From Omphiscola glabra (taxonomy: Eukaryota > Mollusca > Gastropoda > Lymnaeidae): 64,000 nt of DNA. Below are positions 1 through 13,280 of this stretch, in pieces. Within the stretch, counting starts at the first letter, position 1, and each line of letters starts with the position of its first letter. The position numbers were made by a program, and so were the translations under genes. Below the pieces are notes generated by a model, which worked only from the letters and a program-made list of their open reading frames with translations, was not told the DNA's origin and searched no databases. The stretch lies in assembly GCA_964017045.1 (NCBI GenBank), contig OZ024798.1, positions 30,060,347 to 30,124,346 of the forward strand, written 5' to 3'.

Positions 1-47
1 GTCGCCAGGGGCGAGCTAACGGATACGCTTTTTGTCGCACATCATCC

Positions 48-232
48 ACGAAGAAACTCACCATACATCCCTGTGGCGCAACAGCCCACCCTTGCCTTCC
101 ACTCAGACCTATCTGATGCTTTTCTTTTACATTCTTGGATTCCCAGCTGCTGTAGTTCTTTTTTTCCACATCATCCATCCACCTAAGCCTGTCTGCCTCT
201 GAGTTTTCGTCTGGGGCTTTGGTGGTGCACAC
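48..232 (-). mobile_element. LINE 3'-end fragment
   Basis: The minus strand encodes RLRWMDDVEK, ELQQLGIQ and KASDRSEWKA, the same C-terminal block as at 38469 and 43966. The 3' side runs to the window edge and no target duplication could be found. Confidence 0.65.
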
Positions 233-237
233 TCTCC

Positions 238-331
238 AGTCGGCTGAAAATGCCGCCCCTCAATTTCAGGAAAAAGAGTGTCACCCGGGGGCGAACGAAC
301 ACCCCCTCCACACTTTCCTAGTACGCCACTG
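238..331 (+). mobile_element. MITE fragment related to 16600-16754
   Basis: Shares GGCTGAAAATGCC, a GTGTCACCCGGG block and the end TACGCCACTG with the element at 16600. The left half is missing or replaced by the LINE fragment next to it. Confidence 0.4.
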
Positions 332-440
332 GCAAAAGTATATCCCCCTCACTCCCCCGAAAAAAACGATACTAAAACTACAAGAACAACGCACACAAAA
401 CAATACGTTGAGGGGTAAAACCAGCACTGAATTAAGAATC

Positions 441-638
441 TAGAAGAACATAGAATATCATTAGGCTTATTAAGAACATAGAATAGCATTAGTCTTATTA
501 AGAACATAGAATAGCATTAGTCTTATTAAGAACATAGAATAGCATTAGGCTTATTAAGAACATAGAAAAGCATTAGGCTTATTAAGAACATGGGATAGCA
601 TTAGGTTTATTAAGAACATAGAATAGCATTAGTCTTAT
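441..638. repeat. 28-bp tandem array
   Basis: About seven copies of a unit beginning AAGAACATAGAATAGC. Variants G/T at one position alternate between copies. Confidence 0.93.
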
Positions 639-917
639 GAGGTACGCAACCTCAGACATTGCGTTTGGGACTGCATTTGGTGGGCCGGGGATGTAAAAAA
701 GAGGGAGGGGAATTAAGTTATTATTTATATATTAACATCGACCGTTTTTCTGATCTCGCACATCTCCGCCCCTGGTCAAATTACAGGTCCTTCCAGTGTC
801 TCAATATTCGTTTTGTACAGTTAGTTTTAGTAGGGATCGGCTTGTTTGTGACTGGGACACAAGAGTGTGGGAACAGCATGACAAGATTCGAGTTAAAAAA
901 ATCATACGACTAAAGCT

Positions 918-1655
918 CCAATGTGTTTACGTCACAAACAAATGTCCGATCACAGTTGTTAAATGGCAAATTTTTCTACTTCACATACAAATGTCCGACC
1001 ACGGTTGTTAAATGGCCAATGTGTTTACGTCACATACAAATGTCCGACCACAGTTGTTAAATGGCAAATGCTTCTACGTCACATACAAATGTCCGACCAC
1101 GGTTGTTAAATGGCAAATGTTTCCACGTCACATACAAATGTCCGACCACAGTTGTTAAATGGCCAATGTTCCTACGTCTCATTAAAATGTCCGACCACAG
1201 TTGTTAAATGGCCAATGTTCCTACGTCTCATTAAAATGTCCGACCACAGTTGTTAAATGGCCAATGTTTCTACGTCACATAAATATGTCCGACCACAATT
1301 GTTAAATGGTCAATGTTTCTACGTCACATAAATATGTCCGACCACAGTTGTTAAATGACCAATGTTTCTACGTCACATACATATGTCCGACCACAGTTGT
1401 TAAATGACCAATGTTTCTACGTCACATACATATGTCCGACCACAGTTGTTAAATGACCAATGTTTCTACGTCACATACATATGTCCGACCACGGTTGTTA
1501 AATGACCAATGTTTCTACGTCACATACAAATGTCCGACCACAGTTGTTAAATGACCAATGTTTCTACGTCATATACATATGTCCGACCACAGTTGTTAAA
1601 TGACCAATGTTTCTACGTCATATACATATGTTCGACCACAGTTGTTAAATTACCA
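918..1655. repeat. 49-bp tandem array
   Basis: About 15 copies; each has GTCCGACCACAGTTGTTAAA followed by a TACGTCA (half-CRE-like) segment. The first copies differ in length and sequence, and the right copies are more uniform. Confidence 0.95.
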
Positions 1656-1717
1656 GATTTAGTTTGAACGTTGCGTCTCCGTGTAAAAAAAGGGTCTAAA
1701 TCTGTATTAAAATGACC

Positions 1718-2304
1718 AACTCCGGCTAAGTTGAACAACTCCGGCTAAGTTGAACAACTCCGGCTAAGTTGAACAACTCCGGCTAAGTTGAACAACTCCG
1801 GCTAAGTTGAACAACTCCGGCTAAGTTGAACAACTCCGGCTAAGTTGAACAACTCCGGCTAAGTTGAACAACTCCGGCTAAGTTGAACAACTCCGGCTAA
1901 GTTGAACAACTCCGGCTAAGTTGAACAACTCCGGCTAAGTTGAACAACTCCGGCTAAGTTGAACAACTCCGGCTAAGTTGAAAAACTCCGACTAAGTTGA
2001 ACAACTCCGGCTAAGTTGAACAACTCCGGCTAAGTTGAACAACTCCGGCTAAGTTGAACAACTCCGGCTAAGTTGAACAACTCCGGCTAAGTTGAACAAC
2101 TCCGGCTAAGTTGAACAACTCCGGCTAAGTTGAACAACTCCGGCTAAGTTGAAAAACTCCGGCTAAGTTGAACAACTCCGGCTAAGTTGAACAACTCCGG
2201 CTAAGTTGAACAACTCCGGCTAAGTTGAACAACTCCGGCTAAGTTGAACAACTCCGGCTAAGTTGAACAACTCCGGCTAAGTTGAACAACTCTGGTTAAA
2301 GTTG
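1718..2304. repeat. 19-bp tandem array
   Basis: About 31 nearly identical copies of AACTCCGGCTAAGTTGAAC, with only two or three substitutions. This homogeneity points to recent expansion. Confidence 0.97.
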
Positions 2305-3170
2305 TCCAAACCTGAGTCTAAGCCTCTATTGCTCTATTCCTAAAGCACCCAAGTGCATTTTTGTCCACGCAACCACTCATGACGTCATGCGAGTAGCTGA
2401 ATAATCCCATCTCTCAAGTTCGGTTCAGAGCGTGCAAGGGAGCGTCAGCCCCACCACCCCCCCAGCCCGCCCCAACCCCAATACTTGATCTCCCCTCTCT
2501 ACCTTCCTAACATGGTAGATGGTATAGTTTCAAAGTGTCTTAGAAGATCACGTGACATGATGCACTTCCTGACCTCGTCACGAGGACGCCAATGTAATCT
2601 TTGAAGTGGCCGTGGGGGTAAAGTTACGCCACTGACTGAGCGTTCATTGCACTTAATCCTTCCACGCACACGGTCGTAATTTACGCCACATTTCAAAGCT
2701 TAGCCTCAGGGACGTTGTGCTTCTTTCTTTTTTGTTTCCTCCAAAGCAGAAATTAGGTCTCTGTTTTGAATAAGACGAGCAGGGGATGCGAAAGGGAAGA
2801 GTTTGGGGGCGGGGGGTGATGGACTTGATAACAGAACAATCAAATGTCATGGACAAATGACAATTAATTGAGAGATTAACAGTGACATAGAAAATTTGAT
2901 TTTAATCTTAAATTCCCCGCAGCCAGCAACGTGATTAAGTAAAAAAAATTAAACAGCAATGTTTGTTAGTTTGTATGTTTCACCGACACATTTTTGTTAA
3001 CACATCTATGGGGGGAGGCATATTTAAACGCATATGACGTCAAACAATGAGTTACAACACATCATGGAGTTGTACGTCCCATTAAGTGATGGTATGAGTC
3101 TGAGCTAAATTTAAAACAGACGTAAGCACCGATGAAAAGGACGGCCACGCACGCAGCATGCGTCATGGTA
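2305..3170. other. Non-coding spacer
   Basis: No gene or transposon recognised. Contains two TGACGTCA octamers (2380-2387, 3035-3042), a C-rich stretch near 2450 and a lone TACGCCACTG (2626-2635) that could be one end of a lost MITE. Confidence 0.5.
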
Positions 3171-3548
3171 ATAGCCAGGATTCGAACCCATGTGTCCCAG
3201 TGAACATGCGTGCCATGTTTATCATAGCCAGGATTCGAACCCAATGTGTCCCAGTGAACGTGCGTGCCATGTTTATCATAGCCAGGATTCGAACCCATGT
3301 GTCCCAGTGAACGTGCGTGCCATGTTTATCATAGCCAGGATTCGAACACATGTGTCCCAGTGAACGTGCGTGCCATGTTTATCATAGCCAGGATTCGAAC
3401 CCATGTGTCCCAGTGAACGTGCGTGCCATGTTTATCATAGCCAGGATTCGAACCCATGTGTCCCAGTGAACGTGCGTGCCATGTTTATCATAGCCAGGAT
3501 TCGAACCCATGTGTCCCAGTGAACGTGCGTGCCATGTTTATCATAGTA
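3171..3548 (-). repeat. 53-bp array carrying tRNA B-box motifs
   Basis: Seven units spaced 53-54 bp. On the minus strand six carry GGTTCGAATCC, the perfect B-box consensus of RNA polymerase III promoters, and one has a single change. The surrounding bases resemble the T arm of a tRNA, but no A box, anticodon arm or acceptor stem can be folded. Confidence 0.93.
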
Positions 3549-3696
3549 AAGCATCGACCTAAATTGCTAACAAACAAACAAAAAAAAACCAACTGCCAAT
3601 TAAATTCACCACACGTTACAACATAAATAGCTTACAACATCAGTCTAAACTGGCTTAGTAATCCCAACGTGGCCAACTATAAAATAACATCCACAA

Positions 3697-4013
3697 TTGG
3701 CTATATAAGACAGCAAAGGACTGGCTATGAGACAATAAATGGCTGGCTATACGACAACAAATGACTGGCTACAAGACAGCAAATGACTGGCTATAAGACA
3801 ACAAATGACTGGCTATAGACAGCAAATGGCTGGCTATAAGACAACAAATGACTGGCTATACGACAACAAATGAATGTGAATGGCTATAAGACAACAAATG
3901 GCTGGCTAAAAGACAGCCAATGACCGGCTATAAGACAGCAACTTACTGGCTATAACACAACAAATGACTGGCTATAAGACAACAAATGACTGGCTATAAG
4001 ACAGCAAATGGCT
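3697..4013. repeat. 22-bp tandem array
   Basis: About 14 imperfect copies of CTGGCTATAAGACAACAAAT plus GA. It decays rightwards to about 4140 into short CCATACAACAGC units. Confidence 0.9.
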
Positions 4014-4690
4014 TTGGCTATACAGCGAACGCAGTAGGCCGTATAACAATAACTTACATGGGCCATACAACAGCTGCATGATAAGCCACACAACAGCATA
4101 ACAAATGGCCATACAACAGCAACAGCAATCGACCCTAGAACAGCGATCAAAATCGACAGTTAAACAGCAAGCATTATGTTTATAAAAAACATAAACCTAG
4201 ACTGGCCATCTATTCGACTCTGATTTATGAAAGTCGCATTACAGTTATTAAAAGAAGGGAAGACACTATGACATGGTGACAATGGCGTCACATGGTGAAA
4301 GGCGCCTGGGGGTCACGATTAAGACATGTCGGGCCTCTGAAGGGGAGTAATCAGGTTATGTGGTCGGATGGTGGAGGAGAATACGTTAGGCGGGGGAGGG
4401 GGATGATGGAGGTGGTAAGTTTGTTCATTTAAAGCATACGTTGAAGGGCTGTAGTAGAGATTGGGATCCAAATTGGGACAATGGCTTGAAATAGGCCTGT
4501 GGGGCTTATGGACGGCAAGAAACTGGGGTAAGGTACAGGTGGCGGTTTTAGAGATTAAATAGAACACTTTACTTTTGTCTGTTATGAATTATTTTATGAT
4601 GGTGGTGGTACGATGAAGCTGACAAATTGCTGGAGTGGAAGCAGTGGAGTTGTTAAATACCGTTAGACTGGTGGATGATAAGTTGAAAGT
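4014..4690. other. Non-coding spacer
   Basis: Holds the decayed edge of the 22-bp array and low-complexity GT/GA-rich DNA. No gene or element recognised. Confidence 0.5.
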
Positions 4691-4960
4691 GGAGCTTAAA
4701 GCAAGTGTTTGGAGCTTAAAGCAAGTGTTTGGAGCTTAAAGCAAGTGTTTGGAGCTTAAAGCAAGTGTTTGGAGCTTAAAGCAAGTGTTTGGAGCTTAAA
4801 GCAAGTGTTTGGAGCTTAAAGCAAGTGTTTGGAGCTTAAAGCAAGTGTTTGGAGCTTAAAGCAATTGTTTGGAGCTTAAAGCAAGTGTTTGGAGCTTAAA
4901 GCAAGTGTTTGGAGCTTAAAGCAAGTGTTTGGAGCTTAAAGCAAGTGTTTGGAGCTTAAA
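4691..4960. repeat. 20-bp tandem array
   Basis: 13.5 copies of GGAGCTTAAAGCAAGTGTTT with a single substitution (CAATTG in one copy). Confidence 0.97.
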
Positions 4961-5090
4961 TTATTATTTTTTTTAAAGAATATTTATTTTTGTTTGGGGG
5001 GGGGGAGGGGGGAGAGTTAAACACAATTTGTATGCCTCCGTTTTCAACTTTTGTCACCACTAGCTTTTCCTAGCACCATCTCTCTTAAAC

Positions 5091-7970
5091 CTCTCTCTCT
5101 CTCTCTCTTTCTGCATATATATAATATATATATTTATATATATGTCTCTCTCTCTCTCTTTCTGCATATATATAATATATATATTTATATATATGTCTCT
5201 CTCTCTCTCTTTCTGCATATATATAATATATATATTTATATATATGTCTCTCTCTCTCTCTTTCTGCATATATATAATATCTATATTTATATATATGTCT
5301 CTCTCTCTCTCTTTCTGCATATATATAATATATATATTTATATATATGTCTCTCTTTCTCTTTCTGCATAGATATAATATATATATTTATATATATGTCT
5401 CTCTCTCTTTCTGCATAGATATAATATATATATTTATATATATGTCTCTCTCTCTCTTTCTGCATAGATATAATATATATATTTATATATATGTCTCTCT
5501 CTCTCTTTCTGCATAGATATAATATATATATTTATATATATGTCTCTCTCTCTCTTTCTGCATAGATATAATATATATATTTATATATATGTCGCTCTCT
5601 CTCTTTCTGCATATATATAATATATATATTTATATATATGTCTCTCTCTCTCTTTCTGCATAGATATAATATATATATTTATATATATGTCTCTCTCTCT
5701 CTCTTTCTGCATAGATATAATATATATATTTATATATATGTCTCTCTCTCTCTTTCTGCATAGATATAATATATATATTTATATATATGTCTCTCTCTCT
5801 CTTTCTGCATAGATATAATATATATATTTATATATATGTCTCTCTCTCTCTTTCTGCATAGATATAATATATATATTTATATATATGTCTCTCTCTCTCT
5901 TTCTGCATAGATATAATATATATATTTATATATATGTCTCTCTCTCTCTTTCTGCATAGATATAATATATATATTTATATATATGTCTCTCTCTCTCTTT
6001 CTGCATAGATATAATATATATATTTATATATATGTCTCTCTCTCTCTTTCTGCATAGATATAATATATATATTTATATATATGTCTCTCTCTCTCTTTCT
6101 GCATAGATATAATATATATATTTATTTATATGTCTCTCTCTCTCTTTCTGCATAGATATAATATATATATTTATATATATGTCTCTCTCTCTCTTTCTGC
6201 ATAGATATAATATATATATTTATATATATGTCTCTCTCTCTCTTTCTGCATAGATATAATATATATATTTATATATATGTCTCTCTATCTCTTTCTGCAT
6301 AGATATAATATATATATTTATATATATGTCTCTCTCTCTCTTTCTGCATAGATATAATATATATATTTATATATATGTCTCTCTCTCTTTCTGCATAGAT
6401 ATAATATATATATTTATATATATGTCTCTCTCTCTCTTTCTGCATAGATATAATATATATATTTATATATATGTCTCTCTCTCTCTTTCTGCATAGATAT
6501 AATATATATATTTATATATATGTCTCTCTCTCTCTTTCTGCATAGATATAATATATATATTTATATATATGTCTCTCTCTCTCTTTCTGCATAGATATAA
6601 TATATATATTTATATATATGTCTCTCTCTCTCTTTCTGCATAGATATAATATATATATTTATATATATGTCTCTCTCTCTCTTTCTGCATAGATATAATA
6701 TATATATTTATATATATGTCTCTCTCTCTCTCTTTCTGCATAGATATAATATATATATTTATATATATGTCTCTCTCTCTCTTTCTGCATAGATATAATA
6801 TATATATTTATATATATGTCTCTCTCTCTCTTTCTGCATAGATATAATATATATTTATATATATGTCTCTCTCTCTCTCTTTCTGCATAGATATAATATA
6901 TATATTTATATATATGTCTCTCTCTCTCTTTCTGCATAGATATAATATATATATTTATATATATGTCTCTCTCTCTCTCTTTCTGCATATATATAATATA
7001 TATATTTATATATATGTCTCTCTCTCTCTCTTTCTGCATATATATAATACATATATTTATATATATGTCTCTCTCTCTCTTTCTGCATATATATAATATA
7101 TATATTTATATATATGTCTCTCTCTCTCTTTCTGCATAGATATAATATATATATTTATATATATGTCTCTCTCTCTCTTTCTGCATAGATATAATATATA
7201 TATTTATATATATGTCTCTCTCTCTCTCTTTCTGCATAGATATAATATATATATTTATATATATGTCTCTCTCTCTCTTTCTGCATAGATATAATATATA
7301 TATTTATATATATGTCTCTCTCTCTCTTTCTGCATAGATATAATATATATATTTATATATATGTCTCTCTCTCTCTTTCTGCATAGATATAATATATATA
7401 TTTATATATATGTCTCTCTCTCTCTTTCTGCATAGATATAATATATATATTTATATATATGTCTCTCTCTCTCTTTCTGCATAGATATAATATATATATT
7501 TATATATATGTCTCTCTCTCTCTCTTTCTGCATAGATATAATATATATATTTATATATATGTCTCTCTCTCTCTTTCTGCATAGATATAATATATATATT
7601 TATATATATGTCTCTCTCTCTCTTTCTGCATAGATATAATATATATATTTATATATATGTATCTCTCTCTCTTTCTGCATAGATATAATATATATATTTA
7701 TATATATGTCTCTCTCTCTCTTTCTGCATAGATATAATATATATATTTATATATATGTCTCTCTCTCTTTCTGCATAGATATAATATATATATTTATATA
7801 TATGTCTCTCTCTCTCTTTCTGCATAGATATAATATATATATTTATATATTTGTCTCTCTCTCTCTCTTTCTGCATAGATATAATATATATATTTATATA
7901 TATGTCTCTCTCTCTCTTTCTGCATAGATATAATATATATATTTATATATATATGTCTCTCTCTCGCTCG
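5091..7970. repeat. CT/TA composite satellite, about 48-bp unit
   Basis: About 60 units, each made of a (CT)n run, TTTCTGCATA, and an alternating TA block ending TATATATGT. The first units read GCATATATATAA and later ones GCATAGATATAA, with a short patch of the first type again at about 6980-7110. Length varies through the CT run. Open frames through it are low-complexity artefacts. Confidence 0.97.
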
Positions 7971-8700
7971 CTCTTCTCTTGTGTCAACATGTAACCTATC
8001 ATGTTTGCTATCGGTCTATTTCAAAAATACTTCGAAGTCCACAGCCCGGAGCAGTGTTATAAATAGATTTTATTGTATAAAGTTATCCAGGGTCTAATGA
8101 TCAGTGCATTGAGTTCCTTGTATGTTTTACACAGCATGTCACTGGTAAATGAAGGTCAGTTTGACCCGGTAACTGTACAACGTACAGTACGGTCCCTTAC
8201 AGAACAGTGTATCACAGTCCAGTCCCTTACAGAGCAGTGCACCGTAGCACATACGATAGCTCAGAGTGACCAAATGTGGTCCCTGAAAAACAAAGCCAAC
8301 AGCATTGATCTTATTTAAAGTCCGGGGTACTAGGACAGCCTCATCATAGGCGGATCCATGGGATGTTAGCTTAGTATCAAAACATTTCCACCAATTCTTA
8401 GGTACATAGACATATAGGCTACCGAGAAATAAAAACTGAAGAAATAATAATTAGATATAATTACGTTTTATCGACAGAGCGTCGATTTTCCGAACTAACT
8501 GGTTTGTGGGTCAGATAACACATAGTTTCGAACTGCGATGGAAATGTTGCGTTGGCGAATAAAATACAATACATTTTTACCCTACATATGGTGCTTTGAT
8601 AGCGTACAGTGTATGAATACCTCAGGGGACTGAGGCGCTTATTTGCATGCGTGTATTTTTAAAATTTCAAATAATTTTTTAAAACTTGGCCTTGCATTGT
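7971..8700. other. Non-coding spacer
   Basis: Contains a short duplication of GTCCCTTACAGARCAGTG near 8190-8240. No gene recognised. Confidence 0.45.
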
Positions 8701-8707
8701 CTGCATG

Positions 8708-8734
8708 CTGAAGAAGGCATTTAGCCGAAACGCC
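8708..8734 (+). ncRNA. Hammerhead-like core, Penelope-type relic
   Basis: CTGAAGA, a GGC/GCC stem with an ATTTA loop, then GAAAC: the conserved hammerhead core (CUGANGA, stem II, GAAA) as found in Penelope-like elements. No pairing stem III and no clear cleavage site are visible, so it is a relic at best. A similar inverted CCGAAACGCC motif lies at 8962-8997 on the minus strand. Confidence 0.35.
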
Positions 8735-8997
8735 ATTTTTAATTGTTCCATCTTTCAATCTTGTTCAAATATTTTTTATGTTAATTAAATAACACGTTTG
8801 TAGATCGCATTATCCAAGTCTGGATACTGGATGTACAGGGCTTATTGACAGTTTTTATGGATCACGGGGTGGGTTTATTTTGCTGTTATTTTTACGCCAA
8901 ATAGCCAATGGCATGCTTTATGCAAACGATGACAATAATTTTTAAAGACAGGTTAAATTAGGACAGCCGGCGTTTCGGTTAATCGGCGCTCTTAAAA

Positions 8998-10369
8998 ACC
9001 AATGCGCTTCAGTAGGTCTACACGAGTTTAAAAAAAATCGTTGAACGTTTTTGTCGTTGAATACACGTTATGTGGATTGGCCAGATGTGTCAAATTAACT
9101 GTTTGAAAAAGGTTCACCGCACGACCAGAATTTATTTATTAGAATTCCTTTGAAATATGTTCTTGCTTGCAATTTCAAAGCCTTTGTTAGAGTTCAATGC
9201 ATAAGAATGGATACCAGTTAATCACGTACCGACACCATAATGCATGCACACAGACCAAGAAATCCTGTAGCAAAGCCGTAGCCAAAATAATTAACGTTAA
9301 ACAATTGTCCATAGTGGTCGTTGTCTATGCACGCACCCCCCCCCCCTCCTTTTTTTTTTTGTTTTCAAGTTGTGTTTTTATGCTGCCGTAACTTCTGCTA
9401 GTAAGCAGTATGCACCAAGATAACCTCGAACCGGAATTCTTTTTCTTCTTCCTATCTTCCGGTGAACGCTAAAGTCACAAAATCGTACCGGAAGTAGTCA
9501 TGCAGCTATCGAACGTTGTTGTAGTTTCCCCTCCACCTCCTGCTTGTGGAGTCACACTGATCATGTTTAAGAAATACCATTACTAATGGGGCATATATTA
9601 TTACGTTAAAATAACGGATTTATCAAACTTAAAACTGGGGGGGGGGGGGGGTTTGGGGGTGTTCACAATTAACGAGTGCTATATTTAAACCCCAATCAAC
9701 ATAACATTCTACAATCATTAACGGCTTCCGTTATTATCGTAAACATATCGCTCCCCCCACCCCTACACACACTCCACCTTTTCACAATCTAACTAGAATC
9801 TTACAAATTCGAACCCCGCCTCTGCAGACCGCGGCCGATCCGTCCCAAAATATAAATATTATGGGAACCCCTACCCCCCTCCCTTTGCGATGGCCCAATA
9901 TCGTAGTAAGTCCCCCTACCCCTAAGCTCACCGACTTTCTAGCGATTGAGCATGGACATTTCGGGCCTGGTGTGGGCGTGATCGTTAGGGCCTAGTGTGA
10001 GTGTACGTCGCATTAAGTGTTTGTCTCTATGCGTGTCCAGCTGTTTGCGTCGGCGTGTGAGCATCGAGTGATGTGTGTTGGCATCAAGTGATGTGTGGTA
10101 GCATCAAGTGATGTGTGATAGCCTAGAGTGATGTGTGCTACACGGGCCTATGCTTACAAAGGTCAAACGTGACAAGGGTCAAGGGCATTATTTCCTCCCC
10201 TTGCCATAAATTACTTTGTCTACTTCCACTAATGAACGTGTGGCGACCAACGCATTACTGAGACTAACTGCAATTGTTATTGTATCGGTACATACTCACT
10301 CACTACATTTAGCATGGATTAGATATTTTACATAAGATTTTTTTTAACGTGCGTTGCTTTTGTAGATAA
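8998..10369. other. Non-coding spacer
   Basis: No gene seen. Holds poly(C) (about 9336) and poly(G) (about 9637) tracts and a short GCATCAAGTGATGTGTG repeat at 10065-10135. Confidence 0.5.
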
Positions 10370-10795
10370 GTTCATACATGATGGATACACCAATAGGTTC
10401 ATAAATGATGGATACACAGATAGTTTCACAAATGATGGATACACAGATATGTTAAGAAATGGTGACTGTACAGATAGGTTCATCAAAAATGGATACAGAA
10501 ATAGTTCACCCATGATGGATGCACTGATAGGCTCATACATGCATGATGGATACACCAATAGGTTCATAAATGATGGATACACAAATAGTTTCACAAATGA
10601 TGGATACACAGATATGTTAAGAAATGGTGACTGTACAGACAGGTTCACCAAAAATGGATACAGAAATAGTTCACCCATGATGGATGCACTGATAGGCTCA
10701 TACATGATGGATGCACATATAGGTTCACTCTGATGGATGCACGGAAAGGTTCATACATGATGGATGCACATACAGGTTCACAACTGATGAATACG
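10370..10795. repeat. 27-bp array with two-copy higher order
   Basis: Units of ATGGATACACAGATAGGTTC type. A block of about 162 bp, including the distinctive TTAAGAAATGGTGACTGTAC segment, occurs twice. Confidence 0.9.
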
Positions 10796-11402
10796 GTTAT
10801 AAAAAAGTCCTAAGCGTGATGATTGGAAGTTTGCCATCCAAAATGGGTCACTGACCGAATTATTTAGTGTACGGGTTGTACAACTCCAACTACAATGCTG
10901 TTTTGTATGTGTTTATTGTTAGTGTGCAGGATGATCATGCAGATATATCCTATTATCCTAGAATTGTAAGTGGATAATTACTCACAGCGGATACAGTTAA
11001 ATTGATGGCAGATACACAAAAGGGCGGGGGGGGGGGGGGGGGGCACTTATAAAAAAAAAAAAACAGTAACTGTTAAGATTGTTAGCATGAAGTCTGTGTC
11101 AATGAACTCCGCGCGTCCCTGACATTGCCGAACTCACAAAGTCAGGTCACTCTAACTTTATTCACAGTGGTAATACCAGAGTCGGGTTTAAGGGGGTGGG
11201 TGTCAACGGAAAGACGCGTGCCCCCCCCCCTCCCGGGCCATCTGCAAATAGCGTTGTTGGTTTGGTTGGATGTTAAACTTCGACATGGGATGTTCGTGAT
11301 GACATTCCTTAACTGGGTGGCGTTACAACACATTTTATTGATTTCTATCTTTGATGACACATAAGATATTTATACTTGCAGATGATTGTATTGCTACAAG
11401 TG
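10796..11402. other. Non-coding spacer
   Basis: No gene recognised. Includes a run of 18 G followed by 12 A (about 11026-11061) and a run of 10 C (11221). Confidence 0.5.
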
Positions 11403-11927
11403 TTTGTACTCTGCGGTCATCACTGCAGGTAGTTGTGCTCTGTGGTCATCACTGCAGGTAATTGTGCTCTGTGGTCATCACTGCAGATAATTGTGCTCTG
11501 TGGTCATCGCTGAAGGTAAATGTGCTCTGTGGTTATCACTGCAGGTAATTGTGCTCTGTGGTCATCACTGCAGGTAATTGTGCTCTGTGGTCATCACTGC
11601 AGGTAAGTGTGCTCTGTGGTCATCACTGCAGGTAAGTGTGCTCTGTGGTCATCACTGCAGGTAATTGTGCTCTGTGGTCATCACTGCAGGTAATTGTGCT
11701 CTTTGGTCATCACTGCGGGTAATTGTGCTCTGTGGTCATCACTGCAGGTCACTGGGCTCTGTGGTCATCGCTGCAGGTTGTTTGTGCTCTGTGATCATCA
11801 CTGCAAGTCATTGTGCTATTTGGTCATCACTGGATGTACTTGTGCTTTATGGTCATCACTGCAGGTATTTGTGCTCTGTGGTCATCGCTGCAAGTAAATG
11901 TGCTCTGTGGTCATCACTGCAGGTTGT
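11403..11927 (+). repeat. 29-bp array with embedded splice-donor motif
   Basis: About 18 copies of a GTGCTCTGTGGTCATCACTG unit followed by CAGGTAATT. Two copies read CAGGTAAGT (11599-11607, 11628-11636), a perfect 5' splice-site consensus; others match 7-8 of 9 bases. Confidence 0.95.
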
Positions 11928-13280
11928 TTATACTGTATTTATGTTGATACATTATTGATACTAATCATGCATCATTCTTACCAGCCGTTCCTCTTTTGTG
12001 ATCAGTCATATACTTTTACTGTGGTTGTGTTTATATCTTGTCATAAAGATGACCATCTCATAGTCTTCACATACAAAGGTGCATATTTCTATGAAATATC
12101 TATTATATAAAATTCTCCAATTGTATTGAGTTGCATTTAATGATGATTGTAAATCAAACTAGAAGCCATCCTCTTAATCACCCTTGCAATCAGTCAAATG
12201 TTAGCAACATGTAACAGAACACACAAAAAACTGTTCAAGTAAAGCAATGTGCTTTGTCTTTCCCCCACGTCCTCTTGTCAGAATGTCGGTCGCCGGTGCT
12301 CCGGTGCTCCACTCATAGCATGGCTGAAAGGTTGCGCTGAACATAGCACGAGTCTGCTAGAAGACGCCAATTCAGAAAACAATGAAACGGAGGGCAGAGG
12401 CGCAGGTAAGGAGGTAAATTGTTCGATGCACGAGGACAAAATAGTATTTAACCCGCCCCCCCCCCCCCCATCTTTCAACTTTTACTAATAAAATTATACT
12501 ATCAATGCTCAGTTTGGAGACCCTTACTAATCTGATGCACAAGGACATCTGAACTCCTTTGCCCTCTTAGCTGTGCCCCTGAAGGAGGGCAGACCTATCA
12601 TAAAACACGCTTGTAGCGTCACTGAGCACGGGAACTGAGGGGTAAGGAGGGGGGCTTAGAGCCATCTTCGTCGGGGCCAAATTTTGAATTTCATAAATGT
12701 CTAACAACGACGACATTGACAATACGACAATACAACACCAACGAACAATTAAACACCTTGATAACAATAAACACAGCACTTAAACTGAGGATTATTACGG
12801 AGTAAACAGCACACACAACATTTCATACGAATAGTGTATAGAAAGTATTGTGTCGATGAAAAGCATAGTCTGGAAATATATGTATGATCCCCCCCCCCCC
12901 CAACCATCACCTTTTTCTGTCAGTTGGTCTCTGACGTCATCAGAGATTCAGTCCCTTCTCTGTCCACCCTTTCTATAAATATTTTTTAGAAAGCTGGTGT
13001 ATTTAGAATATCAAATGTATAAGGTCTGATGAAACATTTTGAGAACTACAAGAGATATAATCCAATATGTAACTACATATTCCGTGAATAAATGATGTAC
13101 AGTCATAAACACGTACCGTGAAATAATGATGTTAAGTTATGCACACATTGAATATAGATCACAAACCAGAAGAATGTGTAATCAATGAGGCGGTCACATC
13201 AACCATTTAAATGTGTAAGGAAGTTTGCAAAAAATTAGCTTCAATATTTATTTTAAGGATCATCCAAAGCAAAGGGGCTG
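11928..13280. other. Non-coding spacer
   Basis: No gene recognised. Contains poly(C) runs near 12456 and 12889 and a TGACGTCA octamer at 12932-12939. Small open frames here show no family motif. Confidence 0.5.

Noticed and set aside
1718..2304. CRISPR array
   Set aside because: Head-to-tail 19-bp units with no spacers, in a eukaryotic context.
3171..3548. tRNA gene cluster
   Set aside because: Only the B box/T-arm stretch is present; no A box, anticodon stem or acceptor pairing within the 53-bp unit.
5091..7970. Long frames in the CT/TA satellite
   Set aside because: Pure low-complexity translation; no gene features.
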